Of a stretch of 35,017 nt of DNA, positions 14,853 to 21,929 are shown in pieces (position 1 is the first letter of the stretch; every line of letters starts with the position of its first letter). The position numbers and the translations under genes are program-made. The DNA is from an uncultured Kiritimatiellota bacterium (GTDB lineage: Bacteria; Verrucomicrobiota; Kiritimatiellia; RFP12; UBA1067), in NCBI GenBank assembly GCA_934621385.1, contig CAKTUI010000029.1, forward strand, positions 1-35,017, written 5' to 3'. The notes under the pieces are model-generated. The model was not told the origin of the DNA, made no database searches, and worked only from the letters and a program-made list of their open reading frames with translations.

Positions 14853-15887
14853 ATGAAGTTTAGAAATTCATTCTTACTGCTTGCGGTTGCCTGTGCCTTT
14901 GGCACGGTCGGCGCGGTGGATCAGCCGGGCGTCAGCCCTGGCCCTGGCGTTCGGTATGCGACTGATGCCTACCCGGGTTTCGACAGCGAGGACGAGATTG
15001 TGCGTCCGTCGAAGAAGGAGCCGCGGTGGTTCGCTTGGCTGACGGGTCCGAAGATGACGAATGCGGCGGATCAGTTCGCCTGGGCGCAGGCGTGCGAACG
15101 GGAGGAGTCGTGGGGCGCGGCACGGCGTGGGTACGATGCGCTTGTTCGGTATTGGCCGACGGCTCCTGAGGCGGTGAAGGCACAGAAGGCGCTGGCGGAT
15201 CTGTTGCTTGTGCACGACCTTGACTACGAGGAGGCTTTTGCCGAATATCGGTATTTGCTCGACTTCTATTCGCTTGAATGCGATTATGACGCAATTGCCG
15301 CGCAGGCGTACAAGGTGGCAAACCTGATGCGCGAGGAAGGCAAGCATATCCTCTTCTTCCGCTTTTCGAATACGGTGGATGTCCGTCGCGCCTACGAGTC
15401 GGTCGTTCTGCGGTCGCCCGGCGCGGCGTTTGTGCCGGAAGCACTCCTGACGATTGCCGAACTGCGCGAAGACGAGGGGAAGTACGAGGTTGCCGTTGAG
15501 GTTTATGAGAATCTGCGTAACCTCTACCCAGAGTCGCCCGAGGCCAAGGAGGCTCTGGTGCGTGAAGCGCGGGTTCGGATGAAGATTCTTGAGGACAACG
15601 GGTACAATCGTCTGCGTGTCAACGACACCATCGGCTACCTCAAGTTGGCCATGCGCGAGGACATTTCTGCAAACGCACGGGAGGAGTTGGCTGAAATGCT
15701 GGACCGCGTCCAGTGTGACCTTGAGGCCGAGGCCTATCGTGCGGCGAAGTTCTACGATTCGCGTACGCGCACATTGCGCTCGGCGGTGAATGCATACGAG
15801 AAGTACCTGCGGGATTATCCGACGGGTGCGCACGCGGCGGAAGTCCGTGAGCGGTTGGCGATACTGAAGGAGGGCAAGGGAAAATGA
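14853..15887 (+). CDS. BamD-like TPR protein (outer-membrane assembly)
   Basis: A 344-aa exported protein with an N-terminal signal (KFRNSFLLLAVACAFGTVGA) followed by tetratricopeptide-type helical pairs from about residue 65 to the end. Repeats such as AFVPEALLTIAELREDEGKY, AVEVYENLRNLYPESPEAKEA and AVNAYEKYLRDYPTGAHAAE are typical of BamD/YfiO-type TPRs. BamD helps insert beta-barrel proteins. Cys14 is not in a good lipobox, so a lipid anchor is uncertain. The next gene, an LptE-like lipoprotein overlapping by ATGA, supports an envelope-biogenesis role. The start at 14853 is set by the promoter and the signal peptide. Confidence 0.8.
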   Translation: MKFRNSFLLLAVACAFGTVGAVDQPGVSPGPGVRYATDAYPGFDSEDEIVRPSKKEPRWFAWLTGPKMTNAADQFAWAQACEREESWGAARRGYDALVRYWPTAPEAVKAQKALADLLLVHDLDYEEAFAEYRYLLDFYSLECDYDAIAAQAYKVANLMREEGKHILFFRFSNTVDVRRAYESVVLRSPGAAFVPEALLTIAELREDEGKYEVAVEVYENLRNLYPESPEAKEALVREARVRMKILEDNGYNRLRVNDTIGYLKLAMREDISANAREELAEMLDRVQCDLEAEAYRAAKFYDSRTRTLRSAVNAYEKYLRDYPTGAHAAEVRERLAILKEGKGK

Positions 15888-16390
15888 TTTGGAAGTTTCT
15901 GAAGATGGTTGTTCCGGCAGTTGTGCTGGCTGGTTGTGCATCCTACACATGGACATCGTCCATTCCGGTGGAGATGCGCACAATCTCGGTTCCGACTTTC
16001 CGTAATGAGAGCAAGGTCACGGAACTTGGCAATGTCGTTGCGCGACAGATTTTGCGCGAGGTTCAGCGCGAGGGAACATTTAGGATTGGGTCCGCTGATG
16101 ATGCGGTTCTTGAGATTCAGGGTGTTGTCAAGTCGGCGGAAGCGAGCCATTTGGGTAGCGATCGGTCGACGGGGCAACGGAACTCGATTCAGAGTTTTTC
16201 TGTGCAGGTAGTGGTCTCGGTCATCGACCACAAGAATGGAAAGGTTTTGATGGATAACCGTGTCTACGAGGCATCCGTTCCCTTTGGGACGAGTGGCGAC
16301 CTGATGACGGGAATGCGCAATGCATCCGGGCGCGTGGCGGAGGAAATCGCCGCACGCGTCATGGATGATGTCCTTGCGCTCAAGTTTTGA
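15884..16390 (+). CDS. LptE-like LPS-assembly lipoprotein
   Basis: A 168-aa lipoprotein. The signal peptide ends in the lipobox LAGC with Cys18 as the lipidated residue. The mature part starts ASYTWTSSIPVEMRTISVPTFRNES and has the alternating beta/helix layout of LptE, the plug protein of the LptD translocon that carries LPS to the outer leaflet. Family identity is weaker than for enzymes because LptE sequences diverge. It is coupled to the BamD-like gene by ATGA. Confidence 0.8.
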   Translation: MIWKFLKMVVPAVVLAGCASYTWTSSIPVEMRTISVPTFRNESKVTELGNVVARQILREVQREGTFRIGSADDAVLEIQGVVKSAEASHLGSDRSTGQRNSIQSFSVQVVVSVIDHKNGKVLMDNRVYEASVPFGTSGDLMTGMRNASGRVAEEIAARVMDDVLALKF

Positions 16391-16419
16391 CAGTTTAATG
16401 CACTGAAGGGAAGAAGACC

Positions 16420-16728
16420 ATGAACGAAGTACATGCGGTAATTGAACTCAAGATTACGCCCCAGCGTGATTGTGGCTTTGGCAAGATTGCCGAGAAGGTT
16501 TCGAAGTTTGAGCAGGTTGAGGCCTGTTTCCTGATGTCCGGTGGCTATGACCTGCTGGTGTTTGTCAAGGGCGACAGTCTGCAGGATGTGGCTCAGTTCG
16601 TTGCGGCGGATTTGTCGACGATTGACGGAGTGCTCTCAACCTCGACGCATTTCATGCTGAAAACCTACAAGCAGAAGGGTATTCTCGACCTTTCCGAGGA
16701 CGACGGGCGTTTGGCGGTGACGCCCTAA
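16420..16728 (+). CDS. Stand-alone Lrp/AsnC ligand-binding (RAM) domain
   Basis: A 102-aa protein. It starts NEVHAVIELKITPQRDCGFGKIAEKVSKF and contains MSGGYDLLVFVKGDS, the amino-acid-sensing RAM domain of Lrp/AsnC regulators, with no helix-turn-helix in front. Such proteins assemble into dimers to decamers that bind amino acids and may modulate full-length Lrp proteins. The target is unknown. An SD-like GAAGGGAAG lies before the ATG. It sits between the LptE-like and TPR genes, probably co-transcribed. Confidence 0.88.
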   Translation: MNEVHAVIELKITPQRDCGFGKIAEKVSKFEQVEACFLMSGGYDLLVFVKGDSLQDVAQFVAADLSTIDGVLSTSTHFMLKTYKQKGILDLSEDDGRLAVTP

Positions 16729-16751
16729 CAGCGAAAGAGGAGCGTGTAAAG

Positions 16752-18143
16752 ATGGCAGTCGATTTGGCTCAGAAGGCCCAGAATTTCACCAATCGTGGGC
16801 GGCAGGCCCTTGAGACGGGGCGGTATGACCTTGCGGTTGATATGCTGATGGAGGCGGTGGCGGCAGCACCGGATGTCCTTGAGACGCGGCGCCTGTTGCG
16901 GACGGCTCAGATTGCGAACTTCAGGAAGAACGGCAAGGCCGGCTTCGGTGCGAAACTCGGCTATATGTTGGCGCGACAGAAGATTCTTGGATTGGCCAAG
17001 AAGGGTAAGGGGGTTGAGGCGATGGCTGAGGCGGAGAAACTCCTCTGCCAGAATCCGTTGGACGCGGACAACATTGAGGCGGCGGTCAAGGCGGCTGAGG
17101 CGGCTGGCAAGGCGGATCACGCCGCCATCTCGATTGAGGCGGCCTATGAATGCAGCAATAAGGATCCTTCGCTTCTGGAACGTGTGGCAACCTACTACAC
17201 GATGGCCAAGCGGTGGGACAAGGCTCGCGATGCCTATCAGAAGCTCTCGGAGCTGAAACCAGGCGACCAGCGCGTAATGCAGTTGCTCAAGAATGCCGAG
17301 GCGCAGGCGACGATGAATGCCGGTTGGGAGCAGACGGCAGGCAAGAAAGGCGGCTTCCAGAATCTCATCGCCAATAAGGAGCAGGCGAAGCGTCTCGATC
17401 AGGCGAATAAGGCGGTTGTGACGGGTTCGGATGCGGATGCGCTTATTGCTGAGAAGCTTGCGCAGATTGAGAAAGAGCCGAAGAATATGAACTATCGCCG
17501 CGCCTTGGCGCGACTCTATGTTCAGAACAAGCGGTTTGCGGAGGCGATAGACTGCCTGTCGAAGGCGATTGAGGCGGCGGGTTCCATGGACCCTGAACTC
17601 GATCGGATGCTCTCCCAGACGCGAGTTCAGTACTACGACCAGCAGATTGACGCGCTGAAGGCCGAGGGCAAGACGGAGGAAGCCGAACAGCTTGAGGGCG
17701 AGAAGAACCAGTTTGTGTTCGACGATCTCGCTGCGCGCGTTGAGCGCTATCCGAACGACCTGCATTTGCGCTATGAGCTGGGTGTCCAGTATTTCACCTA
17801 TGGCTATTACGACGAGGCGCTTGAGCACCTCCAGTTGGCGCAGAAGAGTCCGAAGGATCGTCTTTGGGCACTCTATTACCTGGCGATGTGCTTCCTGATG
17901 AAGGGTCAGTCCGATATGGCTGTAATGCAGCTTGAGACGGCTCGTGACCAGATTCCGACGATGGATGACCTGAAGAAGAAAGTCGTCTATCGACTTGGAC
18001 TTTGCGCCGAGGAGGCTGGAGATCTTGAAAAGGCCTACCAGTACTACAAAGATATCTATTCGACGGATGTCGGGTTTGAGGACCTGTCGGATCGTATGCT
18101 GGCGGTCAGTCAGGCCCTCAAGGAACGTCAACAGCAGGGTTGA
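16752..18143 (+). CDS. Large TPR-repeat protein
   Basis: A 463-aa cytoplasmic protein with no signal peptide or membrane segment. TPR-like helix pairs occur near the N-terminus (FTNRGRQALETGRYDLAVDML), in the middle (ERVATYYTMAKRWDKARDAYQ; RRALARLYVQNKRFAEAIDC) and near the C-terminus (LRYELGVQYFTYGYYDEALE; KVVYRLGLCAEEAGDLEKAY). A charged region around 300-330 is probably coiled coil. It is a likely scaffold for protein interactions; the specific function is unknown. SD GAGGAG precedes the start. Two hairpins overlap or follow the stop. Confidence 0.85.
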   Translation: MAVDLAQKAQNFTNRGRQALETGRYDLAVDMLMEAVAAAPDVLETRRLLRTAQIANFRKNGKAGFGAKLGYMLARQKILGLAKKGKGVEAMAEAEKLLCQNPLDADNIEAAVKAAEAAGKADHAAISIEAAYECSNKDPSLLERVATYYTMAKRWDKARDAYQKLSELKPGDQRVMQLLKNAEAQATMNAGWEQTAGKKGGFQNLIANKEQAKRLDQANKAVVTGSDADALIAEKLAQIEKEPKNMNYRRALARLYVQNKRFAEAIDCLSKAIEAAGSMDPELDRMLSQTRVQYYDQQIDALKAEGKTEEAEQLEGEKNQFVFDDLAARVERYPNDLHLRYELGVQYFTYGYYDEALEHLQLAQKSPKDRLWALYYLAMCFLMKGQSDMAVMQLETARDQIPTMDDLKKKVVYRLGLCAEEAGDLEKAYQYYKDIYSTDVGFEDLSDRMLAVSQALKERQQQG

Positions 18144-18148
18144 CGTTC
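18123..18148. other. 10-bp hairpin over the TPR gene stop codon
   Basis: GAACGTCAAC (18123-18132) pairs perfectly with GTTGACGTTC (18139-18148) across a 6-nt loop. The stop codon TGA (18141-18143) lies inside the right arm. It may protect the 3' end or act with the next hairpin in termination. Confidence 0.55.
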
Positions 18149-18156
18149 ATCTGGGG

Positions 18157-18181
18157 CGGGCGACGGAAAAACCGTCGCCCG
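18157..18181. terminator. GC-rich hairpin after the TPR gene
   Basis: A perfect 10-bp stem CGGGCGACGG (18157-18166) with its complement (18172-18181) around AAAAA. No T-run follows on the plus strand, so any terminator activity is uncertain. It also lies downstream of the minus-strand tRNA and could serve both directions. Confidence 0.5.
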
Positions 18182-18241
18182 TACTCGTTGAAGGTGGGAT
18201 ACACAAGATGAAAAAGCACCACGTAGTAGTGAAGTGGGAAG

Positions 18242-18316
18242 TGGCAGCCCCAAGGAGAGTCGAACTCCTCTACCAAGCATGAAAAGCTCGTGTCCTAGCC
18301 GATAGACGATGGGGCC
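18242..18316 (-). tRNA. tRNA-Glu (anticodon TTC)
   Basis: On the minus strand GGCCCCA opens the acceptor stem and pairs with TGGGGCT, leaving a G-U at position 1-72. The anticodon stem CGAGC/GCTTG carries the loop TTTTCAT, giving anticodon TTC. The T-arm is AGGAG-TTCGACT-CTCCT. The discriminator base is G, and CCA is encoded at 18244-18242. The length is 75 nt with CCA. Confidence 0.95.
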
Positions 18317-18325
18317 GTTTCAACA

Positions 18326-18360
18326 GGCGGAAAGTATATCATAATTTGGATGGTGAAATC
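18326..18360 (-). promoter_or_regulatory. Promoter of tRNA-Glu
   Basis: Read on the minus strand, TTGATT is followed after 18 nt by TATACT (within TGATATACT), about 15-20 nt before the tRNA 5' end at 18316. The plus-strand region overlaps the likely promoter of dprA, so the two divergent genes share this short spacer. Confidence 0.6.
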
Positions 18361-18374
18361 AAGGGGGTACTTGA

Positions 18375-19481
18375 GTGACTGAACAAGAGGCCTATGTGGC
18401 GTTCAATCTCGCCGAGCGGGTCGGTTCCGTTACGGTCGAGAAACTGGTGTCCCGATATGGGTCGGTCGCCGCCGCTTGGGAGAATTTTCCGAAGAAAGTG
18501 GCGCGGAATGGTGGCGAGATTGACTGGCAGCTCGAGTTTTCCATTGCTGCAAAATATCATGTGACGATTCTGACACCGGCGGATGCAGATTACCCGGAGA
18601 TTCTGCGGAAAACGCAGGGGCATCCGCTCGTGCTCTACGTCATGGGGGATGTCGCGGCACTTTCGAAAGCGGCTATTGCCATTGTCGGGACACGTCGTGC
18701 GACGGCCTATGGTCGCGATCAGGCTAATCGCTTCGGGTATGAACTTGCCGGCAATGGTTGGTGCATCGTGTCTGGATTGGCCCTGGGCGTGGATGCTGAG
18801 GCACATCGGGGGGCATTGGATGCGGGAGGCGTGACGGTTGCTGTGTTGGGTTCGGCACTCGATCGCCTCTATCCCGAGGAGAATCGTGAACTGGCCCGCG
18901 AGATTGTGAGAAAGGGCGGGGCTGTGGTGAGCGAGTTTCCATTTGGGCGGGAACCCGACAATCAGACGTTCCCCCAGCGGAACCATGTGGTCGCGGCACT
19001 TGCGAGCGGGGTTCTCGCCGTCGAGGCGCCGTCCAAGAGCGGAACTCTGATTACAGTCGGGTTCGCGACGACACTTGGACGCACGTGCATGGCCGTGCCA
19101 GGGCGTGTGGACAGTCCGTCAAGCGCGGGTTGCCTGAAACTGATTCGAGACGGTGTGACGCTTGTGCGATGCGCGGCGGATGTGCAGGAGGCAATGTCCA
19201 ATTTGTTGCCTCCGAGCGGTAGGAAAGTTGAAAAAGAGGATACCGCGCTGTCGAATCCCGTTGCAAAGAAGTCGCCGATTGTTGTGGAGCCGCCAAAGTT
19301 CTCCCTTGAGGAGTCGATGATTATGCGGGAAGTTGATGCCGTGGGCGTTTCAATGGACCATCTAGTCGGGTGCACGGGACTGTCCGAGTCAAAGGTTGCC
19401 ACGCTTTGCATGACCCTTCGGCTAAAGGGGCGGTTGCGCTACTTGCCGGGCAATCGGGTGGCCCTGCCGCGCCAACCCTGA
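18375..19481 (+). CDS. dprA: DNA-processing protein DprA
   Basis: A 368-aa protein that loads RecA on incoming single-stranded DNA during natural transformation. The extended Rossmann core is clear: IVGTRRATAYGR, WCIVSGLALGVDAEAHRGAL, VAVLGSALDRLYPEEN and FPQRNHVVAALASGVLAVEA. A C-terminal winged-helix DML1-like domain spans about residues 310-368. The GTG start at 18375 is preceded by AAGGGGG (18361-18367). A full-length gene fits DNA uptake or recombination competence, though DprA alone does not prove it. Confidence 0.95.
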   Translation: MTEQEAYVAFNLAERVGSVTVEKLVSRYGSVAAAWENFPKKVARNGGEIDWQLEFSIAAKYHVTILTPADADYPEILRKTQGHPLVLYVMGDVAALSKAAIAIVGTRRATAYGRDQANRFGYELAGNGWCIVSGLALGVDAEAHRGALDAGGVTVAVLGSALDRLYPEENRELAREIVRKGGAVVSEFPFGREPDNQTFPQRNHVVAALASGVLAVEAPSKSGTLITVGFATTLGRTCMAVPGRVDSPSSAGCLKLIRDGVTLVRCAADVQEAMSNLLPPSGRKVEKEDTALSNPVAKKSPIVVEPPKFSLEESMIMREVDAVGVSMDHLVGCTGLSESKVATLCMTLRLKGRLRYLPGNRVALPRQP

Positions 19482-19492
19482 GCGATTGAATC

Positions 19493-20161
19493 ATGGAAAG
19501 CAGGAAGAAAAACGAAGCAGAGAAGATGAAAGAAGAGACGAAGGCCTACATATTTGACATGGACGGTACATTGGTCAACAATTGTCGCTACCACATCATC
19601 GCCTGGCAGGAGTTTTCGCGGCGATATGGGCACGAACTGACTGCCCGTGAAATCATTGATTGGATGGGAGCTCCTAATACTTATTATTGTGAACAGATTT
19701 TCGGTCGTCCGCTTTCGACGGATGAACTGGCCCGGTTGGGTGAGGAGAAGGAGCGAATCTATCGGGAACTGTTTGCGCCGCATTTGCGCTTGCCCGATGG
19801 GCTTCGTGCATTCCTTGATCGCGCTCATGGCAAAGGCATCCAATGTGCTGTTGCAACGGGAGGCCCGAAGGAAAATGTTGATTTTGTACTGGATGGGCTT
19901 GCCATTCGCAAGGATTTCGAGGTCGTCATCGACGCGTCGTGCTATACGCATGGGAAGCCGGCGCCAGATTGCTTCTTGGCTGCGGCAAGCCGGTTGGGAG
20001 TTTCGGCCGAACGATGCACCGTTTTCGAGGACGCGGTGGCGGGCATCCGTGCCGCCAAGACGGCTGGTATGCGGGTCATTGCCGTCACATTTACAAACCC
20101 GCGCACCACATTGCTTGCCGAAGCCCCCGATCGGATTATTGATTCGTATACGGAACTCTGA
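19493..20161 (+). CDS. HAD-superfamily hydrolase, beta-phosphoglucomutase-like
   Basis: A 222-aa phosphatase or mutase of the HAD family. Motif I is FDMDGTLVNN (nucleophile Asp22, Asp24), motif II is the ATGG step around residue 122, and motifs III-IV are HGKPAPDCF and VFEDAVAGIRAAKTAG. A helical cap lies between motifs I and II, as in beta-phosphoglucomutase and phosphoglycolate phosphatase. The substrate cannot be told from the sequence. A second in-frame ATG at 19526, preceded by AGAGAAG, is an alternative start. It follows dprA by 11 nt. Confidence 0.88.
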   Translation: MESRKKNEAEKMKEETKAYIFDMDGTLVNNCRYHIIAWQEFSRRYGHELTAREIIDWMGAPNTYYCEQIFGRPLSTDELARLGEEKERIYRELFAPHLRLPDGLRAFLDRAHGKGIQCAVATGGPKENVDFVLDGLAIRKDFEVVIDASCYTHGKPAPDCFLAAASRLGVSAERCTVFEDAVAGIRAAKTAGMRVIAVTFTNPRTTLLAEAPDRIIDSYTEL

Positions 20162-20187
20162 ACGGGGGTTGCCCCGTGTGGTATAAT
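20162..20187 (+). promoter_or_regulatory. Hairpin overlapping the extended -10 promoter of the AEC transporter
   Basis: ACGGGG (20162-20167) pairs with CCCCGT (20172-20177), directly after the HAD stop codon. The right arm runs into TGTGGTATAAT (TATAAT 20182-20187), and the ATG at 20199 follows after 11 nt. The hairpin may be a terminator or an operator. Confidence 0.6.
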
Positions 20188-20198
20188 TTCCCGCCCGT

Positions 20199-21140
20199 AT
20201 GGAAAACTTCTTGGTTGTTGCGCGGCAAGTCGCCGTGCTGTTTGCACTGATTGGCGTTGGGGCCGTTTGCCGACGGATGCGCCTTTTGGGCGCGTCCGCC
20301 GTGCGGGGAATGGTCAATGTCCTTCTTCTCCTCGTCACGCCGTGCCTGATTGTGGATGCATTCCAGCGTCCTTTTGATTCGTCCATGTTGGCGCAGTTGG
20401 GATTGGCGTTCTTGATTGCGCTGGCCTTGCATGCGGTGCTTATTCTCGTGGCACACATTTTTATCCGTACGGGGCGGGCTTCGACAGAGACGGTTCTGCG
20501 GTTGGCCGTCGTCTTCTCGAATGCGGGTTTTATGGGCATTCCGCTTGAGCAAGCTGTACTTGGCGAAGAGGGCGTATTCTTCGGCATTATTTATGTCGCG
20601 GTCTTCAATGTGATGGTCTGGAGCTGGGGCTTGCGGGTCATGCGGGGGATGGAGTGCAGAAGCGCGGAGAGTCGTAGTCCGTGGGTCATGTTCGTCAACC
20701 CTGGAACGGTTGGCCTGGCACTTGGACTTCCGCTTTTTCTCTTCTCGGTTAGCCTGCCGGAGATTGTGCACACGCCAGTTCGGATGATGGCATCTCTGAA
20801 TACGCCGTTGGCGATGCTGGTCATTGGCTACTATTTGGCAGGAGCTCACCTCGGGACGGTTGTGCGCAACCTGTCGGCCCATGTGGCGGCGATCGTGCGC
20901 CTAATCGTCTGCCCGTTGGCCCTGACCTTTGCGCTCTATCCTTTCCGTAGCCAATTGGACAGGGTTATGATGCTTTCCCTTGTGGCCGCCGCGTCCGCCC
21001 CTGTTGCGGCTACCGTCACGATGTTTGCATCGAAATATGGTCGGGATGTTGACCTGTCGGTTGGCGTTGTCAGCGGCACGACTATTCTCAGTATCGTGAC
21101 GATGCCGACTGTCATTGCACTGGCCATGAGTGTTCTTTAA
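20199..21140 (+). CDS. AEC-family (auxin efflux carrier-like) transporter
   Basis: A 313-aa integral membrane protein with about ten hydrophobic segments. It has the AEC pattern: an N-terminal helix bundle with GAVCRRMRLLG and PCLIVDAF, a central VFSNAGFMGIPLEQAVLGEEG motif, and a C-terminal half with SAPVAATVTMFASKYG. Bacterial members export or import organic acids such as malate and malonate; the substrate here is unknown. It has its own promoter, 11 nt from the ATG. Confidence 0.9.
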   Translation: MENFLVVARQVAVLFALIGVGAVCRRMRLLGASAVRGMVNVLLLLVTPCLIVDAFQRPFDSSMLAQLGLAFLIALALHAVLILVAHIFIRTGRASTETVLRLAVVFSNAGFMGIPLEQAVLGEEGVFFGIIYVAVFNVMVWSWGLRVMRGMECRSAESRSPWVMFVNPGTVGLALGLPLFLFSVSLPEIVHTPVRMMASLNTPLAMLVIGYYLAGAHLGTVVRNLSAHVAAIVRLIVCPLALTFALYPFRSQLDRVMMLSLVAAASAPVAATVTMFASKYGRDVDLSVGVVSGTTILSIVTMPTVIALAMSVL

Positions 21141-21172
21141 TCACCTAATATAGTAGTATAAGGAGCGTCGAA

Positions 21173-21745
21173 ATGAATGAGATGATGAAGAAAGCGGCTG
21201 AAGGTCTGATGCGGCGTGGATTTGAGGTCTCTCTTGTGGAGAGCAAAGAGGCGGCGACCGAACTCATCCTTCGTGAGGCGGCTTCGGCGACATCCGTTGG
21301 CTGGGGTGGAAGCGAGACCATTAAGGCCCTTGGCGTTCGCGAGCGGTTGGTCGCCGAAGGAAAGGAAGTCCGCGATCACCAGTTGGTGATGGACCTTTTT
21401 CTCCTGAGTGCGAACGCGTTGACAGTGGATGGCCGCATCGTGAACATCGACGGGCGCGGCAATCGCGTGGCGGCCTCAATCACGGGACCCGGGCGCGTCA
21501 TTTATGTTGTGGGACGAAACAAGATTGTCGATGGGGGCGTGGACGCGGCAATCGCCCGCATTCGCAAATTTGCCTGCCCTTCGAACTGCCGACGGTTGGG
21601 TAAGCGTACGCCCTGTGCGCTGACGGGAACATGCGCAGACTGCGACTCGCCGGATCGAATTTGCCGCGTTATCGCCATCTTTGAGCATCGGCCGACTGCA
21701 ACACCAACGCACGTTATTCTTGTTGACGAGGATCTCGGCTACTGA
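21173..21745 (+). CDS. LUD-domain protein (LutC/YkgG-like)
   Basis: A 190-aa LUD-domain protein (DUF162). The N-terminal helices lead into TSVGWGGSETIKALG and a fold binding an anionic or nucleotide-like ligand. The C-terminus has a Cys-rich tail (ACPSNCRRLGKRTPC, TCADC and SPDRIC) as in the clostridial-type members. LUD proteins are linked to lactate oxidation, but this stand-alone form is not next to lutA or lutB, so the pathway is uncertain. SD AAGGAG lies 8 nt before the ATG. The AEC transporter ends 32 nt upstream, so an organic-acid role is plausible inference. Confidence 0.85.
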   Translation: MNEMMKKAAEGLMRRGFEVSLVESKEAATELILREAASATSVGWGGSETIKALGVRERLVAEGKEVRDHQLVMDLFLLSANALTVDGRIVNIDGRGNRVAASITGPGRVIYVVGRNKIVDGGVDAAIARIRKFACPSNCRRLGKRTPCALTGTCADCDSPDRICRVIAIFEHRPTATPTHVILVDEDLGY

Positions 21746-21780
21746 GTTTTCAGACGGGATTTGGGCATTGCCCAATCAGG

Positions 21781-21828
21781 GACAGGTGGGACATTCTGCT
21801 ACGGTTGAATGTCCCACCTGTCGCATTA
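21781..21828. terminator. Long perfect hairpin between the LUD gene and dnaK
   Basis: A perfect 16-bp stem pairs 21781-21796 (GACAGGTGGGACATTC) with 21807-21822 around a 10-nt loop, followed by GCATTATT. It is the strongest hairpin in the window. It probably terminates the LUD transcript, although the trailing T content is low and a regulatory role cannot be excluded. Confidence 0.65.
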
Positions 21829-21858
21829 TTCGGGGAAAATGGTGGCGGAATGTAGGTC

Positions 21859-21888
21859 TTGAACGGATGGCATGCGCTCTGCTACATT
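21859..21888 (+). promoter_or_regulatory. Promoter of dnaK
   Basis: TTGAAC (21859-21864), an 18-bp spacer and TACATT (21883-21888). No CIRCE operator (TTAGCACTC and its inverted partner) and no clear sigma-32 pattern is present. The predicted start region contains a small inverted repeat, ACGGGT-GAC-ACCCGT (21889-21903), which might be an operator or leader hairpin. Confidence 0.55.
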
Positions 21889-21929
21889 ACGGGTGACACC
21901 CGTGGTGGGTGCAGAAAGAAGAAGAAAAT

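Noticed and set aside
12689..14905. A 738-codon open frame on the minus strand opposite the aconitase gene
   Set aside because: It is a shadow caused by codon bias; the product is Arg/His-rich with no domain, and the plus strand holds a clear aconitase. The same applies to other long antisense frames.
21859..21903. Sigma-32 or CIRCE control of dnaK
   Set aside because: The CTTGAA part is present but no CCCCAT-type -10, and no TTAGCACTC repeat is found.
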